From contig JACGWO010000001.1 of the NCBI GenBank assembly GCA_034509735.1, forward strand, positions 33,173,966-33,237,965: a stretch of 64,000 nt of DNA, written 5' to 3'. The first letter of the stretch is position 1, and every line of letters begins with the position of its first letter. The notes beneath the pieces were generated by a model. That model was not told where the DNA came from. It worked only from the letters and a program-made list of their open reading frames with translations, and ran no database searches. Below, piece after piece: positions 43,721 to 56,520 of the stretch. The DNA comes from Sesamum alatum (Eukaryota; Streptophyta; Magnoliopsida; Lamiales; Pedaliaceae). The translations under genes were made by a program, and so were the position numbers.

Positions 43721-44690
43721 CTTGGAACTTTTCCAAGCCACTACTCCTCCATTGAGCTTGAATACATAACCCTTAACTGCATTCCAATGTGCCTCTCCTG
43801 CACAAGACTTATATCTGCTCGTTACACTCAAAGCGTAAGCAATGTCAGGTCTGGTGCAGTTGACCGCATATTGGATGCTGCCTACGACAGAAGCATAGGG
43901 GATGACTTTCATCCTTTCAAGTTCCTCATCAGTCTGCGGGGGCTATTTCTTGGATAACTTGATCCCATGCTTCATGAGAAGGAATCCTCGTTTGGAGTTG
44001 TCCATCCGAAATCTTTTCAGGACTTTCTCCATTTACGAGTTTTGGTTGAGTCCTAACATTCTTTTAGATCTGTCCCTGACAATCTGGATGCCTAGAATGT
44101 AGGAGGCTTCACCCAAGTTCTTTATGGAAAATTGAGTCGACAACCATGCTTTTGTGTCACGCAACATTCTAACGTCATTACCTATGAGTAGAATGTCATC
44201 CACATAAAGCACTAGAAACACTATAGAGCTCCCACTGACCTTCTTGTATACACAAGGTCGGATTCATTTTTGATGAAGTCATAACCCCGTATCACTTCAT
44301 CAAAGCGAATGTTCCAGCTTCGGGATGCTTGTTTGAGGCCATAGATGGACTTCTAGAGATGACATACCTTCTGTTCTTCTCCAGTGACCGTGAAACCCTC
44401 CGGCTGATCCATGTAGATCTCTTCCTCAATGAAACCATTGAGGAAAGCCGTTTTCATGTCCATCTGCCATATCTCATAGTCATACCATGCTGCTATGGCA
44501 AGCAGGATCCGAATGGATTTAGCCATGGCTACTCGCAAGTAGATGTCCTCAAAATCGACCCCAGGTCGTTGAGTATACCCTTTAGCTACTAGCCTAGCCT
44601 TAAATGTTGTGACTTCTCTATCAACGCCAAGTTTGCGCATGTAGACCCACATACAACCAACTGGCCTAACACCTTTCGGTGGGTCTACAA
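43721..44690 (-). pseudogene. copia reverse transcriptase and RNase H (broken, with internal deletion)
   Basis: RT: 44652-44353 (TFKARLVAKGYTQRPGVDFE, MDMKTAFLNGFIEEEIYMDQ), then a stop and frame change, then 44221-44033 with intact YVDD (44195-44206). RNase H start: 43912-43740 (SYASVV-type, CTRPDIAYALSVTSRYKSC). After HWNAVKG the frame jumps directly to YVFKLNGGVVAWKSSKQ, skipping the segment with the first catalytic Asp that sister copies have (SDASFQSD). This RNase H is therefore internally deleted by roughly 150 bases. Confidence 0.88.
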
Positions 44691-44700
44691 GTCTCCAGAC

Positions 44701-45970
44701 TTAGCTCTTGCTTATGGAGTCCATTTCGGTTTTCATGGCCTCAAGCCATTTCCCAAAGTCGATGTCAGACATCGCTTCTCCGTATGTCTTGAGATCCTTA
44801 TCCAGTAGACAGGTCGTATTTAGAAAGCCATATCTCACCGGAGGTCGAGACTCTCTAGTTGACCTACGGAGAATGGGAACATTAGTGGTGACTGTGGGCG
44901 CTGACTGTATAGGAGCTGGCGGTTCAGGTACCGGGGCTGGCCTTTCCTGAGGCTGTCCTTCATGCCTAGCATGCTGGACTTCTCGAGGTTGGTCAGTCCT
45001 TCGGGTATCTATCCTGAATCCTCTAAGTGAGGAATCCGCGGCTACCTCTGATGACTGGTTTCCATTACTTGATTCCTCAAGGATCAGTTCATCAGGGTGG
45101 ATATCGTCTGGAAAACCTTGTTCCAAGAACACTGCGTTCCTTGAAACAAATACCTTTTGTTCCAAGGGGTCATAAAAGTAATAACCTGCAGTTTCTTTAG
45201 GGTATCCAACGAACCTGCATAAGCTAGACTTGGATTCTAGCTTATCTCCGACTAACCTCTTGACGTATGCAGGGCTACCCCACACTTTCAAGTAGTTATA
45301 GGACGCAGGCTTGCCGTGCCATATTTCATATGGCGTTTGGGTCAACACACTGGTTGGCGCCAAATTTAACAACTTGGCCGTTGTTTCCAATGCGTAGCCC
45401 CAAAAGGACAAGGGCAATTTGGTAAAACTCATCATGGATCGAACCATATCTAACAGGGTTCAATTCCTCCTTTCAGAGACACCATTCAACTGTGGTGTCC
45501 GGGGAGGTGTCCATTCAGATATTATACCATTTTCTTTGAGATAATTAAGGAATTCAGTACTAAGGTATTCTCCACCTCGGTCTGACCGTAGGACTTTAAT
45601 TTTGCAGCCGGTCTGGTTCTCAACTTCAAGTCTGAATTCTTTAAACCTCTCAAGAGCTTTAGACTTGTACCTCATTAGGTATACATAACCATACCGTGAA
45701 TGACCATCGTTAAAGGTTATGAAGTAGGAGAACCCACCTCGGGCCTGCGTCCTTAGTGGTCCACATACGTCTGTATGAACCAAGTCCAACAGACCTGTGG
45801 CAAGCCTGCTTTGTCCTACAAAGGGCTTCTTGGTCATTTTCCCTCTTAGACAGGATTCACAAGTTGGTAGCTCACTCAAGTCCCCTACCTCTGGGTTCTT
45901 TGAGTCTACCAATTTCTTCATCCTGTCTTGGGATATGTGACCTAGCCTAGCGTGCCACAGTCGTGTGTTC
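44701..45970 (-). pseudogene. copia integrase (two frames)
   Basis: 45921-45460 holds the pre-integrase [14 protein letters not shown] and the integrase core ([45 protein letters not shown]), with D, D and the SERRN region visible. A stop replaces the codon after SERRN, and the frame resumes at 45447 (MVRSMMSFTKLPLSFWGYAL) to 44701 for 248 residues. That frame ends with a proline-rich linker (PQERPAPVPEPPAPIQ) that is longer than in family 1. Confidence 0.9.
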
Positions 45971-45984
45971 CCATTGTTATCTAA

Positions 45985-46686
45985 TTAACGTTTGTGTTGA
46001 GCGTTAAGAATGAAGTTCGTTTGTTGTAAGATATAGAGCCCATTATTAAGTGTAACAAGCAGATGAGCAATTCCACACGTCATCAAATAAAAGCAATTTT
46101 TATTGATCATAAACTCATATCCACTATTTTCTAACAACGGAATGAAAATGATGTTTTTAATCATACTAGGTACATAATAAACTAGCTCTAACTCTATACT
46201 AATACGATCACTAACTACTAGAGTGGCGGATCCTACTGCTTCTGCCGAGGTGGCCTTGCCATTCCCAAGCTTCAGAATCATATCCTGCTACCCAGTTTTC
46301 TGCTTCTTTTCAACACCTGCAAATCATTGCAAATGTGAGCTCCACAGCCGATATCTAATACCCAAGAGGCAGAGTTAGTGACCATATTAACCTCAATCAC
46401 AAAATACCTTGTTTGAGAGGAGTTTGGGGCACTCCCTCTTCCAATGCCCTTTCTCACGGCAATTGATACATATGTCATATGCCCTCGACTGTTGCTTGGA
46501 GACAACCTTCCCTTTTCCTTTGCCTTTCCCCTCTTTGGCAATGAAAACACTCTTAGTGTTTGTGGCTGCTTTGATGGCTTTTCCCTTCCCTTTCTTCCTT
46601 TTCCAACGTCCGACACCCTTGCCTTTCGTCTTGGAAGTTGAAGCACCTCCAAACAATACCGAAGGCATAGACTTTTTGTTCGTTGC
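45985..46686 (-). pseudogene. copia protease and gag C-terminus, truncated by insertion
   Basis: Overlapping frames carry the basic gag linker (GRWKRKKGKGKAIK), the knuckle CINCREKGHWKRECPK, then in another frame SWVLDIGCGAHICN, where the protease DTG is changed to DIG, and finally LGNGKATSAEAVGS and YVPSMIKNIIFIP (46281-45985). At 46686 the LTR of the next element begins, so gag upstream of SMPSVLFGGAST is missing. Confidence 0.87.
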
Positions 46687-48896
46687 TGAAGGACAAGCGG
46701 ATCCGCCCGGGAGCGCGAGGGGAAGCGAGAAAAGTGCGTAAATTTAAATCAAATTTAAATAAACGAATCCCAAGGGGTGTACCCTTGAGTGCTCAACCGG
46801 GCGTTCGATGAAGGATGTGTAAATATTGGAAACATATATTTAAACATATAGGGCATAGATAGATCAAAGCGTAAGGAGACCGTTACCTTCGATTGTTTAG
46901 CGTATGCTCCCGGTTACTTGCATTGTTCCTTCTCCAGAATGCTCACGAAATCCAAACGTATAGATTCTCCAAAGGTGATCCATACCACACCGGAAGAAAC
47001 ACACGTTCTTCTTGTTAGAAAAGAACGGGTTTAAGAAGGAATCGGTTTAAGAGAAGAACACTATGAATTAGTGCTCTCTTAAGCTTACTTTGTTCTTCTT
47101 CTTGATTCAAAATCAAGTGAAGAACACAAGTGTAAGAGAGGGAGAGAAGCCGAGAGTTGAGAGAGAGGAGAGAGGATCCGAAAATTGTCTTCTATTTTTC
47201 CTAGAAAAAGACGAATAATCAATCACTTATGCTTGGTGTTGTATATTCTAATATATATACATAGTTAATGTGATTATTGGAATGTGTCTAGGTTCATCCA
47301 AGGATGTCTAGATTCATTCCAATCAATCATAATCAATTCTTTAATCAAGCCTACAAAAATTTATGGTATGATCAAATCATACCAAAAGGGAAGAGCTTGA
47401 TTGGAGTTGATTTATCTCTTTCCAAAAGAGATAAGTCAACATACCACTTAACATGAAACATGGCTGATTTTGCTTCCTCCAAGGGAGCATGTCGGCCATG
47501 TTTAAATAAGGGAAGAAGTCTAACTTCTTCCTATTCCAAAATAGGAATTATTTCTCCTCTCGAGTAAATTTAACAGACCGGGTTTTATCATAATCCAATT
47601 TAACGATGAACTCAACATTAAATCCAATTTAATGTCCATTTAAATTATTCTCGTTGATCTTTTAATCCAATTAAAAGATCCAAAGTCTCAACGTCTCAAC
47701 TTTTCATATTTAATCGAAAATCCAATTTACCGATTAAACGAAAGCCCGATACAATATCGGCCCGTCCATCCAATGGACTTTCCCTTAAGTAATCCAATTA
47801 CTTATTTTATCCTTCGAGATTGACTCCAAGTCGATCTCTCAACCTCCTCGGTGATTTGTGTGTGACCCTTTAGGTTCACCCTCAGCTAGACTTGGACCCG
47901 TGTCCCACAAGGGCCCGTTACCATGGGTGGCCGTCTAGCAACGGTCCATGGCACTAGAGACTAGGTGAATTGGCATGAACATTTAGGCGCCAATTCGTAC
48001 GAGTATGATCCTTCCGTCTATTGTCTCCCGGCCTTAGTCAAGGGTATGGAATTGGGCGTTGGTTCCCATCCTTGACTAGGCATCTATGCTTAATACTCGA
48101 GACCACGTATGCTTCATTGCGTCGACACAGGGAACCATTCCCTGTTCGACCAACCACTGTGGCCACAGCTTCATACAGCATGAACGTGTCTCCGAGCGCA
48201 TAGGAGATACGTCTGTCACATACTGACAGGGGACAGATGCTCTTCTTGGAATCCACCGTACTCGCTACACATTCCGACTGCACTGGACAAGGCTTATGAT
48301 AATCATCTTACAGAATGATTACCTCTCGCCAGATCCAAGATACAGCCATCATGTGCACGCGACTGCCATGATCCCTCAAGTCTGAGGATTACTCCAGTAC
48401 TATCGAAACCGGGGAAAACCAATCATACCGACCAAGCCTCCAAGGCTTCCATATGATGATCCCCGCGAGTCAGTCCAGTCGGCTCGACAGTCGAGCCACC
48501 CATCAAGATCGTGTAGGCATCCTGCGCCTATTGCAGATGAAACACGACACTCATCTAATGAACACGACTCTTGACGCAAGTCTCAATAGGACTCTCGATG
48601 CCTTGTCTCGATGTCCTCGACTTGGAACGTTTCAGACCCAACTCTTAATCAGTTGGTTTCATGACCACCATCCAACGCGTGGCCCAACTGCACGAGTTGT
48701 TATCCATGGTCTGTGGGCTTTGTTGCGATATAAGTTAAACACCGTTTAACAAATGTAAGATAAGCGCAACAAAGAAGGTACCATTGGTGATGAACACTCA
48801 TCTTATTCATCACATAATAATATTACATTTACATCAAGTTGTCAGATAGGTTACAAATCACCAAACCTATTGGCTTTCTGGTAACCTATTCTAACA
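46687..48896 (-). repeat. Family-1 LTR (3' LTR of the element reaching about 56.5 kb)
   Basis: It starts TGAAGGACAAGCGGATCC, ends AACCTATTCTAACA, is 2210 bases long and is followed by the polypurine-tract complement (48897-48911). Left flank GTTGC. The CTGTGGCCACAG palindrome is intact (near 48157-48168). Confidence 0.9.
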
Positions 48897-48911
48897 ATCT
48901 CCCACTTGACC

Positions 48912-50387
48912 TAAAGCCAATCACCCATTGACCTCAAACCTCTTATTCAGATGGTGAGTGTGGGCAACTTGCGACATGGGCTTAGCAAGTGGATCTGCTA
49001 TGTTTTCTGCGGAGCTGACTCGGTCCAACCGAACGTCACTCGTGCTATCCATCTCTCTAAGCAGATTGTAGCGTCTAAGAATATGCTTGGATCGTGATGA
49101 GATCTCGATTCCTTTGCTAGCGCTATCGCCCTGTTGTTATCATAAAAGATAATTACAGGCTTAGCAATGCTAGGTACTACATCCAACCCTTGGATGTAGC
49201 TCATCAACTAAACCACTCCTTAGCAGCTTCCTAAGCCACTATGTATTCAAAACTCTATGGTGGAGTCCACCGTGGTAGCTTTCTTGGAACCGTTCCAAGT
49301 AACCACGCCACCATTTAGTCTAAATACAAAACCATACTGAGACTTGGCATCATCGTCATCCGACTGGAAGCTAGCGTCGCTATAGCCTTCCAGTATCAAC
49401 TCTCCACTGCCGTAGATTAAGAACATGTCCTTAGTCCTTTTCAGGTACTTCAGGATAGTCTTGACTGCACTCCAGTGTGCCTCCCCGGCACACGACTGAT
49501 ATCGACTTGTTACGCACAAAGCGAAAGCCACATCAGGTCTAGTGCACTGAACAACATACTGTATGCTGCCTACGGCTGAAGCATAGGGGATGTCCAACAT
49601 CCGTTTAAGCTCCTCATCAGTCTTAGGAGACTGCTTCTTGAATAACTTAATTCCATGCCTCATAGGAAGGAATCCTCGTTTTGAGTTCTCTATCTTGAAT
49701 CTCTTCAAGACTTTCTCAATATACGAGGACTGGGCCATTCCTAACATCCTTCTAGATCTATCCCTGTAGATCTTGATGCCAAGGATGTAGGATGCCTCGC
49801 CCATATCCTTCATGGAGAATTGCGTTTGACAACCAATCTTTAGTGGTACCCAACATCTTAGCATCATTCCCAATGAGCAAGATGTCATCCACGTAGAGCA
49901 CTAGAAATGCAGCTGAGCTCCCACTGATCTTCTTGTATACACAAAGATCGGGCTCGTTCTTGATGAAATCATATCCCCAGATGACTTCATCAAAACGTAT
50001 GTTCTAGCTTCGGGAAGCTTGTTTGAGGCCATAGATGGAGCTTTGGAGACGGCAGACCTTCTGCTCTTCTCCAACAGTTGTGAAACCTTCCAGCTGATCC
50101 ATATAGATCTCTTCCTCTACAAAACCGTTGAGGAAGGCCGTTTTCACGTCCATCTGCCATATTTCATAGTTATACCATGCTACTATGGCAAGTAGTATCC
50201 GAATGGACTTGGCCATTGCTACGGGCGAATAGATTTTCTCAAAATCGACCCCGGGTCGTTGAGTGTAACATTTCGCCACAAGCCTGGCTTTGAAGGTTGT
50301 AACCTCTCCGTCAACTCCAAGCTTACGTTTGTAGACCCATTTACACCCTACGGATTTAACCCCTTTGTGTGCATCTACTAGGGTCAA
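48912..50387 (-). pseudogene. copia RT and RNase H (broken)
   Basis: 50387-50004: CKWVYKRKLGVDGEVTTFKA, RPGVDFEKIYSPVAM, MDVKTAFLNGFVEEEIYMDQ, YGLKQASRS, then a stop. The YVDD box is intact at 49884-49895 but lies beyond a frame change. 49840-49247 carries the RNase H (FSMKDMGEASYILGIKIYRD, SDASFQSDDDDAKSQYGFVF) to a stop near TIEF. The C-terminal end (VVPSIAKPVIIFYDNNRA) lies at 49207-48998. Confidence 0.88.
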
Positions 50388-50848
50388 ACCTTGTTTGTAC
50401 CCATCGAGTCCATCTCGGATTTCATGGCCTTAAGCCACTTATCCGAATTGATGTCTGACATCGCTTCTCCGTATGTCTTTGGATCATTATCCAACTGACC
50501 GGTCAGGCCCATAAATCCACACCTATCAGGTGCATGGGATACTCTGGCCGACCTACGGAGGACTGGAATAATATCAGTGGGAACTACTGGCTCAGATGTC
50601 ACTGCCGCCTCATGGGGTGCCTCACTTGATTCCTCAAGGAGCACCTCATCGCGTCGACTATCCGATGGAAAACCCTTTTCCAAGAACACTGCGTTTCGCG
50701 AGACAAAAACCTTTTGCTCGAAGGGATCATAGAAATAATACCCCGCAGTTTCTTTCGGATAGCTGATGAACCTGCATAAGCTAGACCTCGAGTCCAGTTT
50801 ATCTCCCACTAATCTCTTGACATATGCGTGGCAACCCCACACTTTCAA
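50384..50848 (-). pseudogene. copia integrase C-terminus and RT linker
   Basis: It reads KVWGCHAYVKRLVGDKLDSR, YYFYDPFEQKVFVSRNAVFL, EVLLEESSEAPHEAAVTSEP, PVLRRSARVSHAPDRCGF and KWLKAMKSEMDSMG, then shifts frame into RT near 50385. The integrase core is in a different frame to the right. Confidence 0.85.
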
Positions 50849-50875
50849 GTATTTGTAGGAGGCAGTCTTGCCATG

Positions 50876-51565
50876 TCATATCTCATATGGCGTTTGGGAT
50901 ACCGACTTAGATTGTGCCAAGTTCAAAACTTTGGCCGCCGTCTCAAGAGCGTATCCCCAGACGGAAAGGGAAAGTTCGATAAAATTCATCATGGACTGGA
51001 CCATGTCCAACAAGGTCTGATTCCTCCTTTCAGACACACCATTTAGCTGTGGTGTTCCAGGAGGGGTCCATTGAGAGAGAATCCCATTCTCTTTTAGATA
51101 ATCAGTAAACTCACAACTTAAATACTCTCCTCCTTGGTCCGACCGAAGGGCTTTGATCTTTCGACCGGTTTGGTTCTCTACTTCAAGTCTGTATTCCTTA
51201 AACCTTCCAAAGGCTTTAGACTTGTACCTCATCAGGTAAATATAACCATACTGTGAGAGATCATCGGTAAACGTTATGAAGTACGAGTACCCACCTCTAG
51301 CCTGAGTATTTAGTGGGCCATAGACATCCGTATGGATCAAATCCAACAGACCACTGGCTAGAGTGCTTTGTCCAACAAAGGGTTTCTTGGTCATCTTTCC
51401 CTTCAGACAGGATTTGCAGGTCGGTAGGTTGTCCAAATCGTCTATTTCTAGACTCTTTGAGTCCATCAACCTTCTTATCTTATCTTTAAAGATATGACCT
51501 AACCTCGCATGCCATATCTGTGCGTTATTATGAACATCACGTTTTCGTTTGTGTTTCGCGGTCAT
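50876..51565 (-). pseudogene. copia integrase core, uninterrupted 229-codon frame
   Basis: From MTAKHKRKRDVHNNAQIWHA through [77 protein letters not shown] to TPYEI. The D, D and E positions of the integrase core are present, although zinc-knuckle Cys is kept only as CKSC and HSRY has become LSQY. It is the longest intact integrase frame of family 1 here, but it is cut off from protease, which is deleted to its right. Confidence 0.88.
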
Positions 51566-51643
51566 AATCCAATTATACTATTGAACACAAACATACCTAG
51601 ATTGGAGAGGAGTTGTGGACACTCCCTCTTCCAATGTCCCTCT

Positions 51644-53870
51644 TGAAGGACAAGCGGATCCGCACGGGGAGCGCGAGCGAAAGCGAGAAAGCGTGGAAAG
51701 TGCGTAAATTTAAATCAAATTCAAAATACGCGAATCCCAAGGGGTGTACCCTTGGGTGCTCAACCGGGCGTTCGATGTAGGATGTGTAAATATTAAAGCA
51801 TATATTTAAGCACATAGGGCATAGATATATAAATGAAATCAATCAAAGCGTAATAAACCGTTACCTTTGATTGTTTAGCGTATGCTCCGGCTACTTGCGT
51901 TGTTCCTTCTCCGGAATGCTCACGAAATCCAAACGTATGGATTCTCCAAAGGTGATCCACACCACACCGGAAGAAACACACGTTCTTCTTGCTAGAAAAG
52001 AACGGGTTTAGGAAGGAATCGGTTTAAGAGAAGAACACTATGAATTAGTGTTCTCTTAAACTTACTTTGTTCTTCTTCTTGATTCAAAATCAAGTGAAGA
52101 ACATAAGTGTAAAAGAGAGAGGGAGCACGAAAATTGAGAGAGAGGAGAGGATTTTTGTCTTCTCTTTTTTCTAGAAAAAGATGAATAATGAATCACTTAT
52201 GCTTGGTGTTGTATATTCTAATATATATACATAATTAATGTGATTATTGGAATGTGTCTAGGTTCATCCAAGGATGTCTAGATTCATTCCAATCAATCAC
52301 CATCAATTCTTCAATCAAGCCTACCAAAATTTATGGTATGATCAAATCATACTAAAAGGGAAGAGCTTGATTGGAGTTGATTTGTCTCTTTCCAAAAGAG
52401 ATAAGTCAACATACCACCTAGCATGAAACATGGCTGATTTTGCTTCCTCCAAGGGAGCGTGTCGGCCATGTTTAATTCAGGAAAGAAGTCCAACTTCTTC
52501 CCATTCCAAATTAGGAATTATTTCTCCTCTCGGGTATAATTCAACGGACCGGGTTTTATCGTAATCCAATTACGACGAACCCAATATTAAATCCAATTTA
52601 ATGTCCACTTAAATTATTCCCGTTGATCTTTTAATCCAATTAAAAGATCCAACGTCTCAACATCTCAACTTTTGATGTTTAATCGAAAATCCAATTTACC
52701 GATTAAATGAAAGCCCGATACAATATTGGCCCGTCCATCCAATGGACTTTCCCTTAAGTAATCCAATTACTTATTTTATCCTTCGAGATTGACTCCAAGT
52801 CGATCTCTCAACCTCCTCGGTGATTTGTATGTGACCCTTTAGGTTCACCCTCAGCTAGACTTGGGCCTGTGTCCCACAAGAGCCCGTTACCATGGGTGGC
52901 CGTCTAGCAACGGTCCATGGCACTAGAGACTAGGTGAATTGGCGTGAACATTTAGGCGCCGATTCTGTACGGGTACGATCCTTCCGTCTACCGTCTCCCG
53001 GCCTTAGTCTAGGGTATGAAATTGGGTGTCGGTTCCCATCCTTGACTAGGCATCTATGTTTAATACTCGAGACCATGTATGCTTCATTGCGTCGACACAG
53101 GAAACCATTCGCTGTTCGACCAACCACTGTGGCCACAGCTTCAAACAGCATGAACGTGTCTCCGAGTGCATAGGAGATACATTTGTCACATACAGACAGG
53201 GGACGGATCCTCTTCTTGGAATCCACCGTCCTCGCTACACATTCCGATTGCACTGGACAAGGCTTATAATGATCATCTTACAGAATGATCACCTCTCGCC
53301 AGATCCAAGATACAGCCGTCCTGTGCACGTGACTGCCATGATTCCTCAAGTCTGAGGATTACTCCCGTACTATCGGAACCTGGGAATCCAATCATACCGA
53401 CCAAGCCTCCAAGACTTCCATATGATGATCCCCGCGAGTTAGTCCAGTCGGCTCGATCCCAGTCGACCAACCCATCAAGATCGTGTAGGTGTCCCACGCC
53501 CGTCGCCGATGAAACACGACATTCATCCAATGAACACGACTCTTGACGCAAGTCTCAATAGGACTCTCGATGCCCTGTCTCGAGGTCCTCGACTTGGAAC
53601 GTTTCAGACCCAACTCTTAATCAGTTTGTTTCATGACCACCATCCAATGCGTGGCCCAACTGCACGAGTTGTTATCCATGGTCTGTGGGCTTTGTTGCGA
53701 TATAAGTTAAACACCCTTTTAACAAATGTAAGATGAGCGCAACAAAGAAGGTACCATTGGTGACGAATACTCATCTTATTCATCACATAATAATATTACA
53801 TTCACATCAAGTTGTCGGATAGGTTACAAATTGCCAAACCTATTGGCTTTTTTGGTCACCTATTCCAACA
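51644..53870 (-). mobile_element. Solo LTR, family 1, inserted in the gag zinc-knuckle region
   Basis: It starts TGAAGGACAAGCGGATCC, ends CACCTATTCCAACA, 2227 bases, minus orientation. Flanks are CCTCT (51639-51643) and CCTTT (53871-53875), a duplication with one later change. It splits the codons of the zinc knuckle (GHWKREC side to the left, CQGK side to the right). Palindrome near 53127-53138. Confidence 0.88.
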
Positions 53871-54690
53871 CCTTTCCTTGGCAATTCATGCTGACATCAT
53901 TTGCCTTGGACCGCTGACAACCATGGGCCTTCCCTTTCCCTTTGCTCGGTCCAACCAGAGCAACAGGGACGCCCGGAGCGCAAGCCGGGGCCGCAACCGT
54001 CTTCCCTTTGCCCTTCTTCCTCTTCCACCGTCCGGCCCTCTTGCCATTTGCCTTGGAGGTCGAAGCCTCTCCTATCAATACAGCCGGTGCCGACTTGTGG
54101 GTCGTTGCCTTGTATTGGACCAGCATGTTGATCAACTCATGAATAGACTTCTCAAGTCCGTTCATGTTGTAGTTTACAACAAACGGGTCATAGGATGGAG
54201 GAAGCGACTGGAGGATCACGTCAATGTACGTGTCATTGTTAAGCCCAACTTTAAGGTCCTCGAGTTTCTCCATTAGGGAGAGCATCTTGACCCCATGACT
54301 TTGTACAGACGCTCCTTCAACAAGCTTGGTGCCAAAAGATGCTTTTGTGGCGGCATATCTAATATGCCTATCCGGAATTGCATAAACCTCGTTCATGCGG
54401 AGCATTATGGCGGAGACGTTGTCGAGCCTCTCATAGTACTTCTGGATGTCGTTAGACATCGAAGCCAGTATGATACTGCGTACTTTCCGGTTGTCCTCAT
54501 GCCATTTCTCGAACGTCAAACGTTCTTCAGGCGTGGACCCCTCCGGTAAGTCGCTCGGTGGCGGCTCGTCCAAGATATAGCCTTGATTCTCGAAACCGAG
54601 GACAATCCTCAGGTTTCTCAGCCAGTCCGAGTAGTTCGTTCCATTGAATTTGTTAGTCTCGAGAATCATGGTTAATGGGTTCTTAGACAT
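53871..54690 (-). pseudogene. copia gag, near-complete frame cut by a solo LTR
   Basis: The 276-codon frame starts MSKNPLTMILETNKFNGTNY at 54690. It runs unbroken through the UBN2-type gag domain (WLRNLRIVLGFENQGYILDE, MSNDIQKYYERLDNVSAIML, GVKMLSLMEKLEDLKVGLNN, VNYNMNGLEKSIHELINMLV) and the basic linker (GRWKRKKGKGKTVAAPACAP) into the start of the zinc knuckle, where the solo LTR truncates it. It is the best-preserved gag in the window. Confidence 0.92.
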
Positions 54691-55458
54691 ATCTACATTA
54701 ATGAAGATGTAAAGTAGAAATTAGCAGATGATGGTAATATTATTGTTCAAGTTGAAGACTTGGTCTTTTATTCTTTAACCCTCCCACTATTTATACGAAA
54801 GTCCACCACTCTCAAGCGGAGTTTCGGGAAACCATTTCCTAGTGGGCTTGGGATCCACAAGCGTAATCTCCATGCCCCACTTTTACGATTCACATGAAGA
54901 AGACTTCGTGGGAGATATGCAATATCATTCTCATCCAATGAGATTCCCAAGATATTTTGCCTCACCTATTCCCATGGTTCCGAGAACTCCAAGCGAACCA
55001 TGTTACTCAGTGTCGGGCCCGACCCATCAACCAAATCATGCCTCAAACTGTCGCCCCCCACGACTCGTGAGACAGGGAAACAACGAGCGCAGTCTTTTTG
55101 TTCACAACAATGGTGCAGCTTTCCCCTAGTCCAAGTGTGCCACGACTCGTGAGACCACACTTGTGTAGTGGTAGCTTCCTCACCACATTGCCGTGGATGG
55201 AAGGCTCAGACAGATCAAAATACCATTTTGATCCAAGTCCGTTTTGGGCCTAATATTTAATTTGGTCCAAGCAAATGAGAGTTTGAGTGTGACCGAGACC
55301 TCATCACATTATGGTGTTTTAGCATGCATAAATATCCAATATTTAAAGCGATAAATAAATACGCCGCATGCATAAAACAGAGCATACCCCTGTTAGGATG
55401 ATCACAAGCCTAACCTATGCGACCTACTGAGCCCCCAGTGAGTCTATGGTCTGTCTAG
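54691..55458 (-). other. copia 5' leader, shortened, without PBS
   Basis: Colinear with the leader at 31393-32468, but it stops at TGGTCTGTCTAG where the LTR starts directly. About 300 bases, including the tRNA-binding site, are missing. This copy could not prime reverse transcription. Confidence 0.75.
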
Positions 55459-56520
55459 TGAAGGACAAGCGGATCAGCCCGGGACCGCGAGCGGAAGCGA
55501 GAAAGCGAGGAAAAAGTGCGTAAATTTAAATCCAATTTAAATGAACGAATCCCAAGTGGTGTACCCTTGGGTACTCAACCGGGCGTTCGATGTAGAATGT
55601 GTAAATATTGGAAACATATATTTAAACACATAAGGCATAGATGTATATTAAATCAATCAAAGCGTAGTAAAACCGTTACCTTTGATTGTTTAGCGTATGC
55701 TCCCGGCTACTAGCGTTGTTCCTTCTCTGGAATGCTCACGAAATCCAAATGTATGAATTCTCCAAAGGTGATCCACACCACACCGGAAGAAACACACGTT
55801 CTTCTTGCTAGAAAAGAACGGGTTTAAGAAAGAATCGGTTTAAGAGAAAACACTATGAATTAGTGCTCTCTTAAAATTACTTTGTTCTTCTTCTTGATTC
55901 AAAATCAAGTGAAGAACACAAGTGTGAGAGAGGGAGAGAGGCCGAGAGTTGAGAGAGAGGAGAGGGATTTTTTTTCTTCTCTTTTTCCTAGAAAAAGATG
56001 AATAATGAATCAGTTATGCTTGGTGTTGTATATTGTAATATATATACATAATTAATGTGATTATTGGAATGTGTCTAGGTTCATCCAAGGATGTCTAGAT
56101 TCATTCCAATCAATCACCATCAATTCTTCAGTCAAGCCTACCAAAATTTATGGTATGATCAAATCATACCAAAAGGGAAGAGCTTGATTGGTGTCGATTT
56201 GTTTCTTTCCAAAAGAGATAAGTCAACATACCACCTAGCATGAAACATGGCTGATTTTGCTTCCTCCAAGGGAGCATGTCGGCCATGTTTAATTAAGGGA
56301 AGAAGTCCAACTTCTTCCTATTCCAAAATAGGAATTATTTCTCATCTCGGGTATAATTTAACGGACCGAGTTTTATCGTAATCCAATTACGACGAACCCA
56401 ACATTAAATCCAATTTAATGTCCATTTAAATTATTGCCGTTGATCTTTTAATCCAATTAAAAGATCCAACGTCTCAATGTCTCAACTTTTCATATTTAAT
56501 CGAAAATTTAATTTACCGAT
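55459..56520 (-). repeat. Truncated family-1 LTR (head only)
   Basis: It starts TGAAGGACAAGCGGATCAG and follows family-1 LTRs to TTTAATTTACCGAT (56520), about 1.06 kb. It then switches abruptly to a different LTR type. Probably the 5' LTR of the element to its left, truncated by deletion. Confidence 0.75.

Larger units (their letters stand above)
39318..46686 (-). mobile_element. Family-2 copia retrotransposon, left part only
   Basis: Present: 3' LTR, polypurine tract, RNase H, RT, integrase, protease and the C-terminal part of gag, all minus strand, with a solo LTR nested at 41711-43715. It is cut at 46686 inside gag by a family-1 element. The gag N-terminus, leader, PBS and 5' LTR are not in the window; they are either beyond 64 kb or were lost by deletion at the chimeric junction near 56.5 kb. 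Confidence 0.85.
46687..56520 (-). mobile_element. Family-1 copia retrotransposon, internally deleted, with nested solo LTR
   Basis: Order on the plus strand: LTR 46687-48896, RNase H and RT to 50387, integrase to 51565, a stub of gag/protease to 51643, solo LTR 51644-53870, gag to 54690, leader to 55458, truncated 5' LTR 55459-56520. The protease segment (about 400 bases) is absent near 51585. About 300 bases of leader including the PBS are absent at 55458. The 5' LTR lacks its outer half. No right target duplication can be identified. Confidence 0.82.

Noticed and set aside
43559..43957. 132-codon plus-strand frame
   Set aside because: It spans the end of a solo LTR and antisense RNase H; no coherent origin as a gene.
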